Counted from the first letter of the stretch, positions 24,840 to 34,087 are shown. The stretch is 64,000 nucleotides of DNA from Shouchella rhizosphaerae (GCF_900142675.1 NZ_FRBS01000002.1:434001-498000); one strand, 5' to 3'. Translations and numbers: made by a program. The notes: generated by a model from the letters alone, not told the origin.

Positions 24840-25407
24840 AAGATTGTTAGATATACTTATTGCTTTAATTTTACTTCCTATTTTAATCATTGTTTTTATA
24901 CCAGTGTTTCTTCTTATTAAATTTGAAGATGGGGGACCTGTTTTTTACACTGGTATAAGGATAGGGAAGAATATGAAGCAATTTCATATGTATAAGTTTA
25001 GAACCATGAAAGTTAACGCCCCAGACATTAGAAATGGTGATGGAACAACCTATAACTCACAAGACGACCCAAGAGTTACTAAAGTTGGGAAATGGCTAAG
25101 GGTGACAAGTTTAGATGAAATACCTCAAATAATAAATGTACTGATCGGACAGATGAGTTTTATTGGCCCAAGACCTAGTCCTTTAGGAGATAAGAGTAAT
25201 TATCCTGACGACTTTTTTAAAAAATTCGAAGTTTTACCGGGGATAACTGGATATAACCAAGCACTTCATCGGAATTCTTCAACAATGGACCAAAGAATTG
25301 CTAACGATAAATATTATGTTGAGAACATATCTTTTATTTTAGATGCGAAAATAGTAATTTTAACAATTAGGTCAGTCCTTGGTAGAAAAAACATACATAG
25401 AAATTAA
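24820..25407 (+). CDS. Undecaprenyl-phosphate sugar-1-phosphate transferase
   Basis: A 195-residue bacterial sugar transferase of the small monotopic PglC type. One hydrophobic re-entrant helix (about 6-32) is followed by the catalytic domain with YKFRTM at 58-63, LDEIPQ at 98-103 and GPRP at 116-119, the family catalytic and substrate motifs. It starts the repeat unit by moving a phospho-sugar from its UDP carrier to undecaprenyl phosphate on the inner face of the membrane; a UDP-diNAcBac-like sugar fits the neighbours. The start has AAAGG eight bases upstream inside the previous gene. Confidence 0.9.
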   Translation: MYQFIIKRLLDILIALILLPILIIVFIPVFLLIKFEDGGPVFYTGIRIGKNMKQFHMYKFRTMKVNAPDIRNGDGTTYNSQDDPRVTKVGKWLRVTSLDEIPQIINVLIGQMSFIGPRPSPLGDKSNYPDDFFKKFEVLPGITGYNQALHRNSSTMDQRIANDKYYVENISFILDAKIVILTIRSVLGRKNIHRN

Positions 25408-25427
25408 ACAAAGGTAAGGTGTGAGTT

Positions 25428-26675
25428 TTGAATAACACTTTAATACTACTAACCAATTATTATCCTTTTTTCAAAGGGGAAGAGTATTTAGAAACAGAAA
25501 TTGATTATCTGTCTTCAGAGTTTGAAAAGATAATTATTTTCCCCACTATGGCATCAAATAAGATGAAAATAAATAGACCTTTGCCTTCAAATGTGCAGGT
25601 GGTAAATATTGATATAGATTTATCGAGAGGGAAGAAAATTCAACTACTTTCTAAAACAAAAATGTATATTAACAAAGAGTTTAAACAAATTTTAAAAGAG
25701 GAGAAGCATCTAAGTATAATCAATAAATTATATTCCACTTACTTTGAAGCAAGAAGTAATTATGTTTATAGTAAGATAACAAAAGAGCTAAATAAAATAA
25801 ATTTTTCAGGGAAGAAAGTTACAATTTATAGTTATTGGTTTTATGTTACAGCTAGAGTAGCAGTAAGTTTAAAGAATAAGTACTTTAAGGATAAAGATAT
25901 ATATACAGTTTCAAGAGCTCATCGTTATGATCTATATGAAAATGAAGCCCCATTAAAATTTTTACCACATAGAAATTATCTTTTGAAAAATTTAGATCAG
26001 GTTTTTCCTTGTTCTCAAAATGGCGCTGAATTCTTAACAAATAATTACCCTATTTATAAAGATAAGATTGAAGTTAAAAGGTTAGGAACCACAAAACAAA
26101 ATATTAAAGTGAAAAAACCTAAGCAGTGTTTTCGAATTGTTACTTGTTCAGCGTTACGAAAGGTAAAAAGAGTTGATATGTTAGTGGATGCTTTGGAAGA
26201 ATTAGATATAAATAAAATAAACTATGAATGGGTTCACATTGGTAGTGGAACAGAGTTTAATAAAATCAAATCAAAAGCAGAGAAACAATTGAACAGAAAA
26301 AATTATAAATTCTTAGGTTCCCTTAAGAATAAAGAAGTAATAAAGTGGTATAAGCAAAATGATGTTAGTGTGTTTGTAAATTTGTCTTCTTCTGAAGGAG
26401 TACCAGTTTCCATAATGGAGGCAATGTCTTTGGGTATTCCAGTAATTGCCACGGATGTAGGTGGAACAAAAGAGCTTGTTAGAGACAAGGTAAATGGATT
26501 TTTACTAAATCAATATTGTAATAAAAGTGATGTGGCTAATACTCTAATTAAGTTTTATCAACTAGAAGACAACGTAGAAGAAAAAATGAGACAGTCTGCT
26601 TTAAATATGTGGATTCAAAGTTGTGATGCTGAGAAATTATATAAGGAATTTGCAATGATGTTAAGAGTATCTTAA
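25428..26675 (+). CDS. Glycosyltransferase family 4
   Basis: A 415-residue GT-B glycosyltransferase. The N-terminal domain is divergent; the C-terminal nucleotide-sugar domain has FRIVTCSALRKVKRVDMLVD, then GSLKNKEVIKWYKQNDVSVF and the family motif EGVPVSIMEAMSLG near residue 323-336, followed by GIPVIATDVGG. It adds one sugar to the lipid-linked repeat unit in the cytoplasm. TTG start with AAGGTGTGAG upstream. Strongly AT-rich and Lys/Asn-rich like the rest of the cassette. Confidence 0.87.
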   Translation: MNNTLILLTNYYPFFKGEEYLETEIDYLSSEFEKIIIFPTMASNKMKINRPLPSNVQVVNIDIDLSRGKKIQLLSKTKMYINKEFKQILKEEKHLSIINKLYSTYFEARSNYVYSKITKELNKINFSGKKVTIYSYWFYVTARVAVSLKNKYFKDKDIYTVSRAHRYDLYENEAPLKFLPHRNYLLKNLDQVFPCSQNGAEFLTNNYPIYKDKIEVKRLGTTKQNIKVKKPKQCFRIVTCSALRKVKRVDMLVDALEELDINKINYEWVHIGSGTEFNKIKSKAEKQLNRKNYKFLGSLKNKEVIKWYKQNDVSVFVNLSSSEGVPVSIMEAMSLGIPVIATDVGGTKELVRDKVNGFLLNQYCNKSDVANTLIKFYQLEDNVEEKMRQSALNMWIQSCDAEKLYKEFAMMLRVS

Positions 26676-26695
26676 TAACTTAGGCAGGAGTAAAA

Positions 26696-27925
26696 ATGAA
26701 CCAGAGTTCAAATCAATCATCAGTTATTATAATTTTAAATGCTTTTATATTAAATGTCCTGGTTAATGCTGAATATATATATAACTCTATTGGTTTTTTA
26801 TATAACCTAAAAGGTATGGCCTTAGGTTTAATAATTATACTTTTAATCGTGAGTACAATTATTAATTTCCATAAAATCAGATTTAATATCCTATGTCTTA
26901 CTATGCTTTTGTTTGCTTCCTATGTAGTCATTAGTTATTTATATATAACCCCTGCAACCTTGTATGGGTATACAAAAACAATTGGCTGCGTTGTGGCTTT
27001 CATTTTAATAACATATCCTTTAGTAACGACATATACAATGGACGATATTAGAAAGTTCCTTTACGTTTACTTTGTACTAGACATATTATTATTGATATTT
27101 GTGATTTTTTATAATGGGGCTTATGATATTAGCCAATATTCAAGACTGGAAATTGGAGAAATTAATCCTATATGGCTTGCTAGGTTAGTTGGGGAAGTGG
27201 CTATTATGACATACTTCATTCTTTCTAAGAAATGGGCTGTACTGAAGTATGTTTTAATGACTATATTATTAATTATTCTTTTGGCATCTGGTTCAAAAGG
27301 CCCGTTGATTGCATTATTGATTTCAATTATTGCAATAGATGTATTTTATTCAAATAAAAGTGTAACTCTTAAGTACTTATTAAAAACCTATTTTAAGAGT
27401 ATATTAGTAATTACTTCAGGGATCGTTTTTATTAGGTTTGTAGTATTGAATTTCTTTGATTTAGAGTACATTATTAGTAGGTTCTCTATATTGGATGCTG
27501 AATCACAGTACGGCGAATTGTCTCGAATGAATTTAATTTCCAGGGCAGTAGATTATTTTTTTGAGAATCCACTATTAGGAAAAGGTATTGGCGCATTTGG
27601 AGTTTTGACACATGGATATGACTATAGGAGATATCCTCATAATATCTTTATTGAGGCTTTAACTGAACTGGGCTTAGTGGGTTTCCTACTTATCTTGCTT
27701 TCAATATCTATTGTATTTATTTCCTTTATTAAGAGAGTGAGACTAAAAAAATACACGGAAGACCATAATTTAACATTTAGGGTCTTGGGCGCTTTGTTTA
27801 TCTTTTACTTTATAAATGCAAATGTTTCCGGCGATCTAACCTACAGTAATATGAAGTTGTTCTTTTTCATGGGGCTGTTAAATTACGCTTTTTTGGCTAT
27901 AAAAATTAATACAGGGAGAACTTGA
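26696..27925 (+). CDS. O-antigen/capsule polymerase, Wzy-like
   Basis: A 409-residue membrane protein with ten or more hydrophobic helices and a long loop containing FSILDAESQYGELSRMNLIS, followed by FENPLLGKGIGAFGV and YPHNIFIEALTELGLVGFLL, the O-antigen ligase/polymerase signature. It would polymerise the undecaprenyl-linked repeat units on the outer face of the membrane. As usual for Wzy proteins, the family is judged mainly by topology and the H-N-x-F/I-E-x-L motif. ATG with GGCAGGAG upstream. Confidence 0.82.
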   Translation: MNQSSNQSSVIIILNAFILNVLVNAEYIYNSIGFLYNLKGMALGLIIILLIVSTIINFHKIRFNILCLTMLLFASYVVISYLYITPATLYGYTKTIGCVVAFILITYPLVTTYTMDDIRKFLYVYFVLDILLLIFVIFYNGAYDISQYSRLEIGEINPIWLARLVGEVAIMTYFILSKKWAVLKYVLMTILLIILLASGSKGPLIALLISIIAIDVFYSNKSVTLKYLLKTYFKSILVITSGIVFIRFVVLNFFDLEYIISRFSILDAESQYGELSRMNLISRAVDYFFENPLLGKGIGAFGVLTHGYDYRRYPHNIFIEALTELGLVGFLLILLSISIVFISFIKRVRLKKYTEDHNLTFRVLGALFIFYFINANVSGDLTYSNMKLFFFMGLLNYAFLAIKINTGRT

Positions 27926-27933
27926 ATTAAATT

Positions 27934-28824
27934 ATGTCGAGACCTAAAGTTAGTGTTGTAATACCTACATACAACCGAGCAAACGTATTGAAACGAGCAG
28001 TTAATAGTGTACTTAATCAAACATATGACAATATTGAATTGATTGTAGTGGATGATGCGTCGACAGATGACACAAAAAGTTTATTAGAATCAATTACGGA
28101 CAAACGATTTAAATACATTAAACTTGATAAAAATTCAAAGGGGAAGTTACCTAGAAATATAGGAATAAAAAATAGTACAGGAAAATATATAGCCTTTTTA
28201 GATTCTGACGATGAATGGTTGCCAGAAAAACTGGAACTACAAATAAAAAAAATTTGTGAGTTAGACAATGAAAATTTTATTTGTTTTACAGACTTAATGT
28301 TAAATAATGGTAAAAAATTATTGGCTAAAGATCAGATAACCTATAACAACTCGACAGACATAATGGAATACATCTTAGTGCAAAACAATATTGTTCAAAC
28401 TAGCACATACTTGTTACCAACAAGTTTAGCAAAAAGAATAATGTTTAATGAAGAATTGAGTAAACATCAAGATTGGGATTTTTGCTTACGACTTAGGGAA
28501 ATGGGCGCTAGGTTTATCCATTTGAATGAGAAATTAACAGTTTGGCACGTTGATCCTAGAGAAGATAGAAAAAGTAATAATAGAGACTACAAAGCATCCC
28601 TAAACTGGTTTGAAGCAAATTTAAGCCTTTTTACGGAACGTGCAAAATATGCTTTTATTGCAAAATATTTACTTGAATTTTATCAACAAAAATATGGCAA
28701 GATATATACTATAAAAATCTTATTAAAGTCTTATTTTAATGGCTCTATAAAAAGTGTTATCTTTTTACGCAAGATAGTAAAAATAAGTCTCCCAGTTTTA
28801 TTACGGAGGAAAAATGGTAAATAA
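27934..28824 (+). CDS. Glycosyltransferase family 2
   Basis: A 296-residue GT-A enzyme. PKVSVVIPTYNRANVLKRA opens the fold, VVDDAST near 36-42 contacts the nucleotide sugar, and FLDSDDEWLPEK near 88-99 holds the DxD metal motif. A C-terminal tail with basic and hydrophobic residues may attach to the membrane. It adds a second sugar of the repeat unit; donor and linkage are not predictable. The gene overlaps the flippase gene by 11 bases. Confidence 0.9.
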   Translation: MSRPKVSVVIPTYNRANVLKRAVNSVLNQTYDNIELIVVDDASTDDTKSLLESITDKRFKYIKLDKNSKGKLPRNIGIKNSTGKYIAFLDSDDEWLPEKLELQIKKICELDNENFICFTDLMLNNGKKLLAKDQITYNNSTDIMEYILVQNNIVQTSTYLLPTSLAKRIMFNEELSKHQDWDFCLRLREMGARFIHLNEKLTVWHVDPREDRKSNNRDYKASLNWFEANLSLFTERAKYAFIAKYLLEFYQQKYGKIYTIKILLKSYFNGSIKSVIFLRKIVKISLPVLLRRKNGK

Positions 28825-30061
28825 AAGGCTTTTTAAGAATATATTCTCTTTAATAGTTTTGCAAGGTAGTAATTATATATTTCCGTTACTGACTTTTCCA
28901 TATTTGGTAAGAGTCTTAGGTGTGGGGAATTACGGTATATTGATGCTATGTACATCTATTATGATATTTATAAATGTTATAATTGATTACGGGTTTAACA
29001 TAACTGCTACTAAATATATTTCAATAAATAAACAAGATCATAACAAAGTAAATCAAAAATTTATTGATGTCCTTTCAATAAAAATAGTTTTTACGTTAAT
29101 CGCAGGGGGTATTATATTTTTTTTGTTAACTATTCTCCCTTTCGATAAAACAATGCGTATTTGTATAGGGATAAGTTATCTAATCTTATTGGGAAATACA
29201 CTTTTTCCAATTTGGTTATTCCAAGGCCTTGAAAAAATGGGTGTAATAACATATGTTAATATAATTGCGCGTTTTTTAGTTACTGTATTTGTTTTTAGTT
29301 TAGTTAATTCTATTGAGGATCTTTATTTAGCTGTTTTTTTACAAACTTTGTATTATGTAGTACCAGGTTTTTTGGCACTGTATTTTATAAAGTTCAAATT
29401 GAAATATGAAATTAAATTGTCATTCAGCCCAATAAGAATTCAACAGGAGTTAAAAGAAGGCTTTTATGTATTTTTAACTACTCTTTGGATAAATTTTTAT
29501 AATAACGGTCCTCTACTTTTAGTTGGCATGATTTCCGGTAATTTATCAGCTGGTAATTATGGAATTGGTCAGAGAATACAAAGTGCCTTCTTTGGTTTGT
29601 CTCAACCCTTTACGCAAGCTCTATATCCTTTTATTTGTAACATATATGAAAAGGACAAAAAGCATTACAATAGAATAATTAAAATAATATTAACGAGCTT
29701 TTTAATTAGCAGTCTTTTAATTGTGATTATCTTAAATAGTTTATTAGACTATATTGTTCTATTAGTTGTAGGTGAATTGAATCACACTATTGGCAAATTA
29801 GTAGGCTTGTTTTCGTATATAATTTTTTTGGGTATTTTAAACACAATTTTATCAAGAATTTTATACTCGATGAATAAACAAAAGGTATTGAATAAGGTAT
29901 ATATGATTGGTGGTCTAATTTTTCTAAGTTTATCATACCCGTTTACTTTTTTCGGCGATGAATTTGGCATGGCTTTTTTAGTAATTCTAGTAGAGTGTAC
30001 GATCTTAATTTCAAATCTTTCTATAACGTTTAAAGCATTAAAGAAGTTAAATACCGATTAG
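28814..30061 (+). CDS. Polysaccharide flippase, Wzx-like
   Basis: A 415-residue MATE/MOP-type membrane protein with about twelve helices. The N-terminus NIFSLIVLQGSNYIFPLLTFPYLVRVLG and the segment FGLSQPFTQALYPFI are typical of oligosaccharide flippases (RfbX/Wzx). It moves the lipid-linked repeat unit across the membrane for the Wzy-like polymerase encoded two genes upstream. ATG preceded by CGGAGGA. Last gene of the AT-rich cassette. Confidence 0.9.
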   Translation: MVNKRLFKNIFSLIVLQGSNYIFPLLTFPYLVRVLGVGNYGILMLCTSIMIFINVIIDYGFNITATKYISINKQDHNKVNQKFIDVLSIKIVFTLIAGGIIFFLLTILPFDKTMRICIGISYLILLGNTLFPIWLFQGLEKMGVITYVNIIARFLVTVFVFSLVNSIEDLYLAVFLQTLYYVVPGFLALYFIKFKLKYEIKLSFSPIRIQQELKEGFYVFLTTLWINFYNNGPLLLVGMISGNLSAGNYGIGQRIQSAFFGLSQPFTQALYPFICNIYEKDKKHYNRIIKIILTSFLISSLLIVIILNSLLDYIVLLVVGELNHTIGKLVGLFSYIIFLGILNTILSRILYSMNKQKVLNKVYMIGGLIFLSLSYPFTFFGDEFGMAFLVILVECTILISNLSITFKALKKLNTD

Positions 30062-30077
30062 AAGGGGTTAATACCTT

Positions 30078-31397
30078 ATGAAAAACATCGCCGTCGTCGG
30101 CACCGGCTACGTTGGCCTCGTAACCGGCGTTGCCTTGTCGGATATTGGCCATTCGGTTACGTGCGTAGACATTGATGAACAGAAAGTTGAATTGATGCAA
30201 AGCGGTGTTTCTCCCATTTATGAACCGGGTTTGTCGGAGCTAATGACGAAAAACATTAAAGCAGGTCGGTTGTCCTTTACGACTAAGCATCAACAGGCAT
30301 TTGCAGGGGCTGATGCGATTTATATAGCGGTGGGCACTCCACAGAAGGAAGATGGCACGGCTGACCTTCGCTTTATTGAAGCTGTCGCAGACCATATTGC
30401 TGAGCACCTTACCCATTATGCAGTGGTTGTCACGAAAAGCACGGTACCGGTTGGAACCAATGATTACATTAAATCTTACATTGAAAAGCATACGGATGTA
30501 CCATTTGATGTTGTCTCGAATCCTGAGTTTTTGCGTGAAGGTTCAGCGGTACATGATACGTTCCATGGTGACCGGATTGTCATCGGCGCCGACAGTGTGG
30601 TGGCAGGTGATTTGATTGAGGAAATCAACAAGCCGTTTGGCATTCCTGTTTTTCGGACGGACATTCGCAGCGCTGAGATGATTAAGTATGCGTCGAATGC
30701 GTTTCTAGCCACCAAGATCAGTTTTGTCAATGAGATTGCCAATTTGTGCGAGAAATTGAATGCGAACGTAGATGATGTTGCGAGAGGCATGGGACAAGAC
30801 AAGCGGATTGGCAATAAATTTTTAAATGCCGGGATTGGCTATGGTGGCTCCTGTTTTCCGAAGGATACGAGCGCGCTTGTGCAAATTGCCGGCAATGTGG
30901 AGCATGAATTTACACTGTTAAAAGCGGTCATTGAAGTCAATTATAAGCAACAACGCCTGCTTGTTGAAAAAGCGAGAGAACACTTTGGTTCGTTGCGTGG
31001 TAAAACGATTGCGATGTTAGGGCTGGCGTTTAAGCCGAATACGGATGATATGCGTGAAGCGGCTTCTATTATTCTAGTGCAAGAACTTATTTTAGCAGGC
31101 GCCCGCGTTGTCGCGTATGACCCGATCGCCATGGAGAATGCGAGAAACGTGCTTCCCGCCGCTGTCGACTACGCAGACAGTGCGTTTGCTGCTATTCAAG
31201 GCGCAGATACAGCTTTTGTGGTAACCGAGTGGGATGAGATTTGTGCCCTCACGCCTGGAGATTTTAAAGCGAATTTAAAAGAGCCGGTAGTGTTTGATGG
31301 GCGCAATTGCTTTAACATCGAAACGATGAAAGAAGCTGGATTGAATTACTATTCTGTGGGGCGTCCAGTTGTAAAGACGGAGAAAGAGTTAGTTTGA
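30078..31397 (+). CDS. ugd: UDP-glucose 6-dehydrogenase
   Basis: A 439-residue UDP-sugar dehydrogenase (TuaD/Ugd type). NIAVVGTGYVGLVTG at 3-17 binds NAD; the catalytic Cys259 is in GYGGSCFPKD; FKPNTDDMREAASI and the C-terminal VVFDGRNCF are conserved. It oxidises UDP-glucose (from GalU) to UDP-glucuronate, an acidic building block for the polymer. Base composition returns to that of the chromosome. A strong terminator follows, so it closes the operon. Confidence 0.94.
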   Translation: MKNIAVVGTGYVGLVTGVALSDIGHSVTCVDIDEQKVELMQSGVSPIYEPGLSELMTKNIKAGRLSFTTKHQQAFAGADAIYIAVGTPQKEDGTADLRFIEAVADHIAEHLTHYAVVVTKSTVPVGTNDYIKSYIEKHTDVPFDVVSNPEFLREGSAVHDTFHGDRIVIGADSVVAGDLIEEINKPFGIPVFRTDIRSAEMIKYASNAFLATKISFVNEIANLCEKLNANVDDVARGMGQDKRIGNKFLNAGIGYGGSCFPKDTSALVQIAGNVEHEFTLLKAVIEVNYKQQRLLVEKAREHFGSLRGKTIAMLGLAFKPNTDDMREAASIILVQELILAGARVVAYDPIAMENARNVLPAAVDYADSAFAAIQGADTAFVVTEWDEICALTPGDFKANLKEPVVFDGRNCFNIETMKEAGLNYYSVGRPVVKTEKELV

Positions 31398-31400
31398 AAT

Positions 31401-31440
31401 AAACCGCCTGTATGTCTAGCATGGACCGTACAGGCGGTTT
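31401..31440 (+). terminator. Terminator of the polysaccharide operon
   Basis: Perfect 12-base stem AAACCGCCTGTA/TACAGGCGGTTT with a 16-base loop just past the ugd stop; the stem ends in TTT without a longer T run. Confidence 0.75.
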
Positions 31441-31491
31441 AGCTTGGTCTGTTGTGAATGTTTCTTCTTTCTAAGGGGGGAGGCATGTGGT

Positions 31492-31802
31492 ATGATACTA
31501 CTTCTTTTACTGATGATTATTCTTTTCTTCGGAATATCCACTCTACTTTTCATTGGAAAAGGCGATTTTTTAATTGCCGGGTTAAATGCCATGAGCGAAG
31601 AGGAAAAGGAGAAGATTGACACAATCAGGTTGAATAGGTTCATGGGGAAAATGATGTATGTGATTTCTGGTGGATGCTATTGCTTTTTCTCTATCGTTTC
31701 TACAACTCTTCCCTTGTATTGGCGCTGGCTTTGTTGCTTCTCGTCTTACGGACTATTTTTATTGCGATTTTTATGTTTAACTTTGACTCTTTTCGAAAAT
31801 AA
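31492..31802 (+). pseudogene. DUF3784 family membrane protein, frameshifted
   Basis: The frame from ATG 31492 (GGGGAGG eight bases upstream) reads a membrane helix, then LFIGKGDFLIAGLNAMSEEEKEK and NRFMGKMM, clear DUF3784 features. Near 31670 the frame turns into Cys/Phe-rich nonsense ending at 31827, while the -1 frame continues with a good helix (SSLVLALALLLLVLRTIFIA) and ends FNFDSFRK at 31802. One missing base near 31660-31680 explains this. It is either a dead gene or a sequence error. The function of DUF3784 is unknown. Confidence 0.65.
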
Positions 31803-31850
31803 ACAGGAATGTCAGCCTCATCATTAGGAGCTGGACTCCACTGAATGACC

Positions 31851-32063
31851 CTACCTATGTTCTAAATCTATAATCTCCCGTATATCTTCAATTTCCAATG
31901 CCTCTGCAATCCTTTCAATATGGCTAAAATTAATATTTTGCCTCTTTCCATTCGCTAGCTCGCTGAGTGCGGCATGCCGAATGTCAGTTAATCTCGAGAG
32001 TTCCCTTAAAGACAAGTTGTATGTATCTAAAAGCTGTTTAATCTTTATGTTGACTTTTACCAT
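31851..32063 (-). CDS. XRE/Cro-type small DNA-binding protein
   Basis: A 70-residue helix-turn-helix protein with no other domain. It reads MVKVNIKIKQLLDTYNLS, then LRELSRLTDIRHAALSEL and NGKRQNINFSHIERIAEALE, the YozG/HTH_26 pattern. The ATG at 32063 has GAGGG upstream; a GTG four codons earlier overlaps that site. It is divergent from the small gene at 32174 with a strong promoter between them, so it may regulate that space. Target unknown. Confidence 0.8.
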   Translation of the reverse strand: MVKVNIKIKQLLDTYNLSLRELSRLTDIRHAALSELANGKRQNINFSHIERIAEALEIEDIREIIDLEHR

Positions 32064-32092
32064 AGATCGCCGCACCCTCTGCTTGGAATTGA

Positions 32093-32121
32093 TTGACTAT
32101 ATGGAAAAGTTATCATACAAT
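32093..32121 (+). promoter_or_regulatory. Strong sigma-A promoter
   Basis: TTGACT, 17-base spacer, TACAAT, ending 52 bases before the ATG at 32174. Confidence 0.75.
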
Positions 32122-32173
32122 TAATTCACAACTGGTACTCTATTGCGTACCAAAGATAGAGGGAGGCTTGGCA

Positions 32174-32380
32174 ATGGACGTATATTATATAAGGCTTTCA
32201 TTGGCGGAAATTAAATTGGACCTTCTTTCTTTTGCTTATCAGGCAGCGACCAGTGGGTTTGATGAAATCGAGCATTCGGGAGAGCAACTAACGGCCATCG
32301 TAAAAAAAGTTGATCAGTTGGACGAGGTTTTGGAACGTGTGATAAGGAAAAAGGAAATTGGGAAGATACGTGATGAATAA
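32174..32380 (+). CDS. Small hypothetical protein
   Basis: A 68-residue acidic, soluble, mostly helical protein (MDVYYIRLSLAEIKLDLLSF...LTAIVKKVDQLDEVLERVIR). GGGAGG lies seven bases before the ATG and a consensus promoter upstream, so it is very likely real. No family is recognised; the heptad-like Leu/Ile spacing suggests a short coiled coil. It is divergent from the XRE-type gene. Confidence 0.65.
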   Translation: MDVYYIRLSLAEIKLDLLSFAYQAATSGFDEIEHSGEQLTAIVKKVDQLDEVLERVIRKKEIGKIRDE

Positions 32381-32464
32381 GAGCTTTCGAGCGAATGGTT
32401 TTTCGAGGTAAAACTTTATTAAACACCGTCTTGAGAGTACTAGAATACAACGTCTATGCTATGC

Positions 32465-32510
32465 AAAAAAGCTAAATTCTCGATAAGGTGACTGGAGATT
32501 TAGCTTTTTC
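32465..32510. terminator. Bidirectional terminator
   Basis: Stem of about 16 bases (AAAAAGCTAAATTCTC with GAGATTTAGCTTTTTC), T-rich on both strands, between the converging small gene and the DJ-1 gene. Confidence 0.8.
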
Positions 32511-32527
32511 TTTCTTCTATGGAAGTG

Positions 32528-33142
32528 TTAGTCAAGTTCGATTGTATAAGCAGTCCGCCTAGCTGTCTCTGTGCCTAATCTTTTCCCAACGACGTGCAAG
32601 GCCATTTGAATTCCCGCTGAAATTCCTGCTGAGGTGATGACATTTCCTTCATCGACGTATTTAACGCCTCTTACGACTTCTACATCGGGAAAGTGTTTTT
32701 CTAACAAATTTAACGCAGCTCGGTTTGTCGTCGCTTTTTTTCCGTTAAGGATGCCAGCTTGTGCTAAGAAAAAGGCCCCTGTGCACACAGAAGCAATCGT
32801 CTTTTCCTCGTAGTTTTTTATCCAACGAATGATTTCTTCGTTATTCTGTACAAGTTGGATGGCTTTTAGAGGCCCTCCAGGAACAATGACAATGTCAAAT
32901 GCGGGTGCATTTGAAAACGAGTAATCTGGCGTTACTTTTAATCCATTATGTACAGTAATTTGCCTTCCGTCTTGGGAAACGGTACTTACTGTAAAAGGTT
33001 TTTCCGTCAAGTTGTTCGTAAACATTCTTTTTACATCCTCGCTATTATATGTGGTTAGGTTGAAAACCTCATATGGCCCTGCGAAATCCAACGCATCCAC
33101 ATAATCGAATAGCAATATTCCGACATGCTCGTTTTTGCTCAC
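32528..33142 (-). CDS. DJ-1/PfpI family protein
   Basis: A 204-residue class I glutamine amidotransferase-like protein. IVIVPGGP at 84-91 and the nucleophile elbow IASVCTGAFFLAQAG with Cys120 match the DJ-1/PfpI branch related to isonitrile hydratase and AraC N-domains. Likely a hydrolase, hydratase or stress protein; the substrate is unknown. The GTG at 33142 follows GGGGAGGG by six bases; the longer upstream frame crosses this site. Monocistronic with its own terminator. Confidence 0.82.
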   Translation of the reverse strand: MSKNEHVGILLFDYVDALDFAGPYEVFNLTTYNSEDVKRMFTNNLTEKPFTVSTVSQDGRQITVHNGLKVTPDYSFSNAPAFDIVIVPGGPLKAIQLVQNNEEIIRWIKNYEEKTIASVCTGAFFLAQAGILNGKKATTNRAALNLLEKHFPDVEVVRGVKYVDEGNVITSAGISAGIQMALHVVGKRLGTETARRTAYTIELD

Positions 33143-33292
33143 GTTTAACCCTCCCCTCTTTATACTATACCCCGGTAGTGTATAAAAGCCAACCTTTTTA
33201 TCATTCATACCCAGCTTTTCTTAATCAAACGTTTAATTAAAGTGGTCATAGGAAGCAATAAACGCTGTTTTGGGAATAGAGGCTGATCAATT

Positions 33293-33316
33293 AAAAAAGA
33301 GCCAATGATGGCTCTT
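33293..33316 (-). terminator. Terminator of the flavodoxin-fold oxidoreductase gene
   Basis: Perfect stem AAGAGCCA-ATGA-TGGCTCTT; the minus strand continues with six T. It lies 90 bases after the stop. Confidence 0.8.
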
Positions 33317-33405
33317 ACTGGTTGTAAAACCGATTGTCCGTTGCATAAGCCTTTCCCACCCGCAATTCCAGCACACACTGTTCGCAAAATAAAATTCGTC
33401 ATGTC

Positions 33406-33987
33406 TCAGGATTCATCCTTGCCATAATTCAAACCGAAGCGGTAAGCTTGATCGAGCAGCCTTTCGTAATGTTCTGGCTTTGAATCGAGTGTCTCATATA
33501 GGAATTCAACTTTGGAGTTGGAGATACCGCAATAATCGGCAATGCCTACATTGAGCAAATGCGTCATCTTTTCATCATAATCGCGCTTTTTCATCTGTTC
33601 TTTTGAAACGCCGGCCAACCCAAGCCATAACACATGCTGATGGTGAAGATGGCTCGAACCGTACGCAAACCCATTGTTAAAAACGCGATCAATATACCCC
33701 TTTAGCATCGCTGGCAAATGCCACCACCAAATTGGATAAATAAAAGCCAACGCATCATGCTTCTTTAACCGCTTTATTTCCGCTTCCACTTCAGGCGAGA
33801 AAGGCTGCTCCGCCACGGTCCAATCAGGTTCATCTATCCCTTTTAAAACAGGGTCAAAACCACTTTCATGTAAATCCAACAGCTCATACTCATGACCCGC
33901 GTCGGCTAGCCCTTGTGCGAAACGTTCAGCGACTTTAAAGGTCAAGGAATCCTTTCTTGGATGTGAAACAACCGTTAACACGTTCAT
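33406..33987 (-). CDS. NAD(P)H oxidoreductase, flavodoxin_2 fold
   Basis: A 193-residue flavoprotein of the KefF/MdaB/quinone reductase group. The FMN loop is VSHPRKDSLTFKVAE near the start, and FIYPIWWWHLPAMLKGYIDRVF near 88-109 is the family signature. It probably reduces quinones or other electrophiles with two electrons. It is divergent from the HxlR regulator 214 bases away, a common pairing (as with YodB/HypR-type regulators and their reductases), so HxlR control is inferred. Confidence 0.87.
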   Translation of the reverse strand: MNVLTVVSHPRKDSLTFKVAERFAQGLADAGHEYELLDLHESGFDPVLKGIDEPDWTVAEQPFSPEVEAEIKRLKKHDALAFIYPIWWWHLPAMLKGYIDRVFNNGFAYGSSHLHHQHVLWLGLAGVSKEQMKKRDYDEKMTHLLNVGIADYCGISNSKVEFLYETLDSKPEHYERLLDQAYRFGLNYGKDES

Positions 33988-34075
33988 GCTTATATCGTCA
34001 CGACCTTTCTCAACAGCTCATATATAGCCATCCATAATGGCTGATGCTATTATAAACAGTAAGAAAACGATCTGG

Positions 34076-34087
34076 AAGTACGTACTT
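34076..34087. promoter_or_regulatory. AAGTACGTACTT palindrome, possible HxlR operator
   Basis: A perfect 12-base palindrome in the space between the divergent oxidoreductase and HxlR genes. A second AAAGTACC lies at 34109. HxlR regulators bind such short dyads; no binding site model was applied. Confidence 0.4.

Noticed and set aside
33205-33402. 65-codon minus-strand frame after the flavodoxin-fold oxidoreductase gene
   Set aside because: It has no ribosome binding site and contains the oxidoreductase terminator at 33293-33316.
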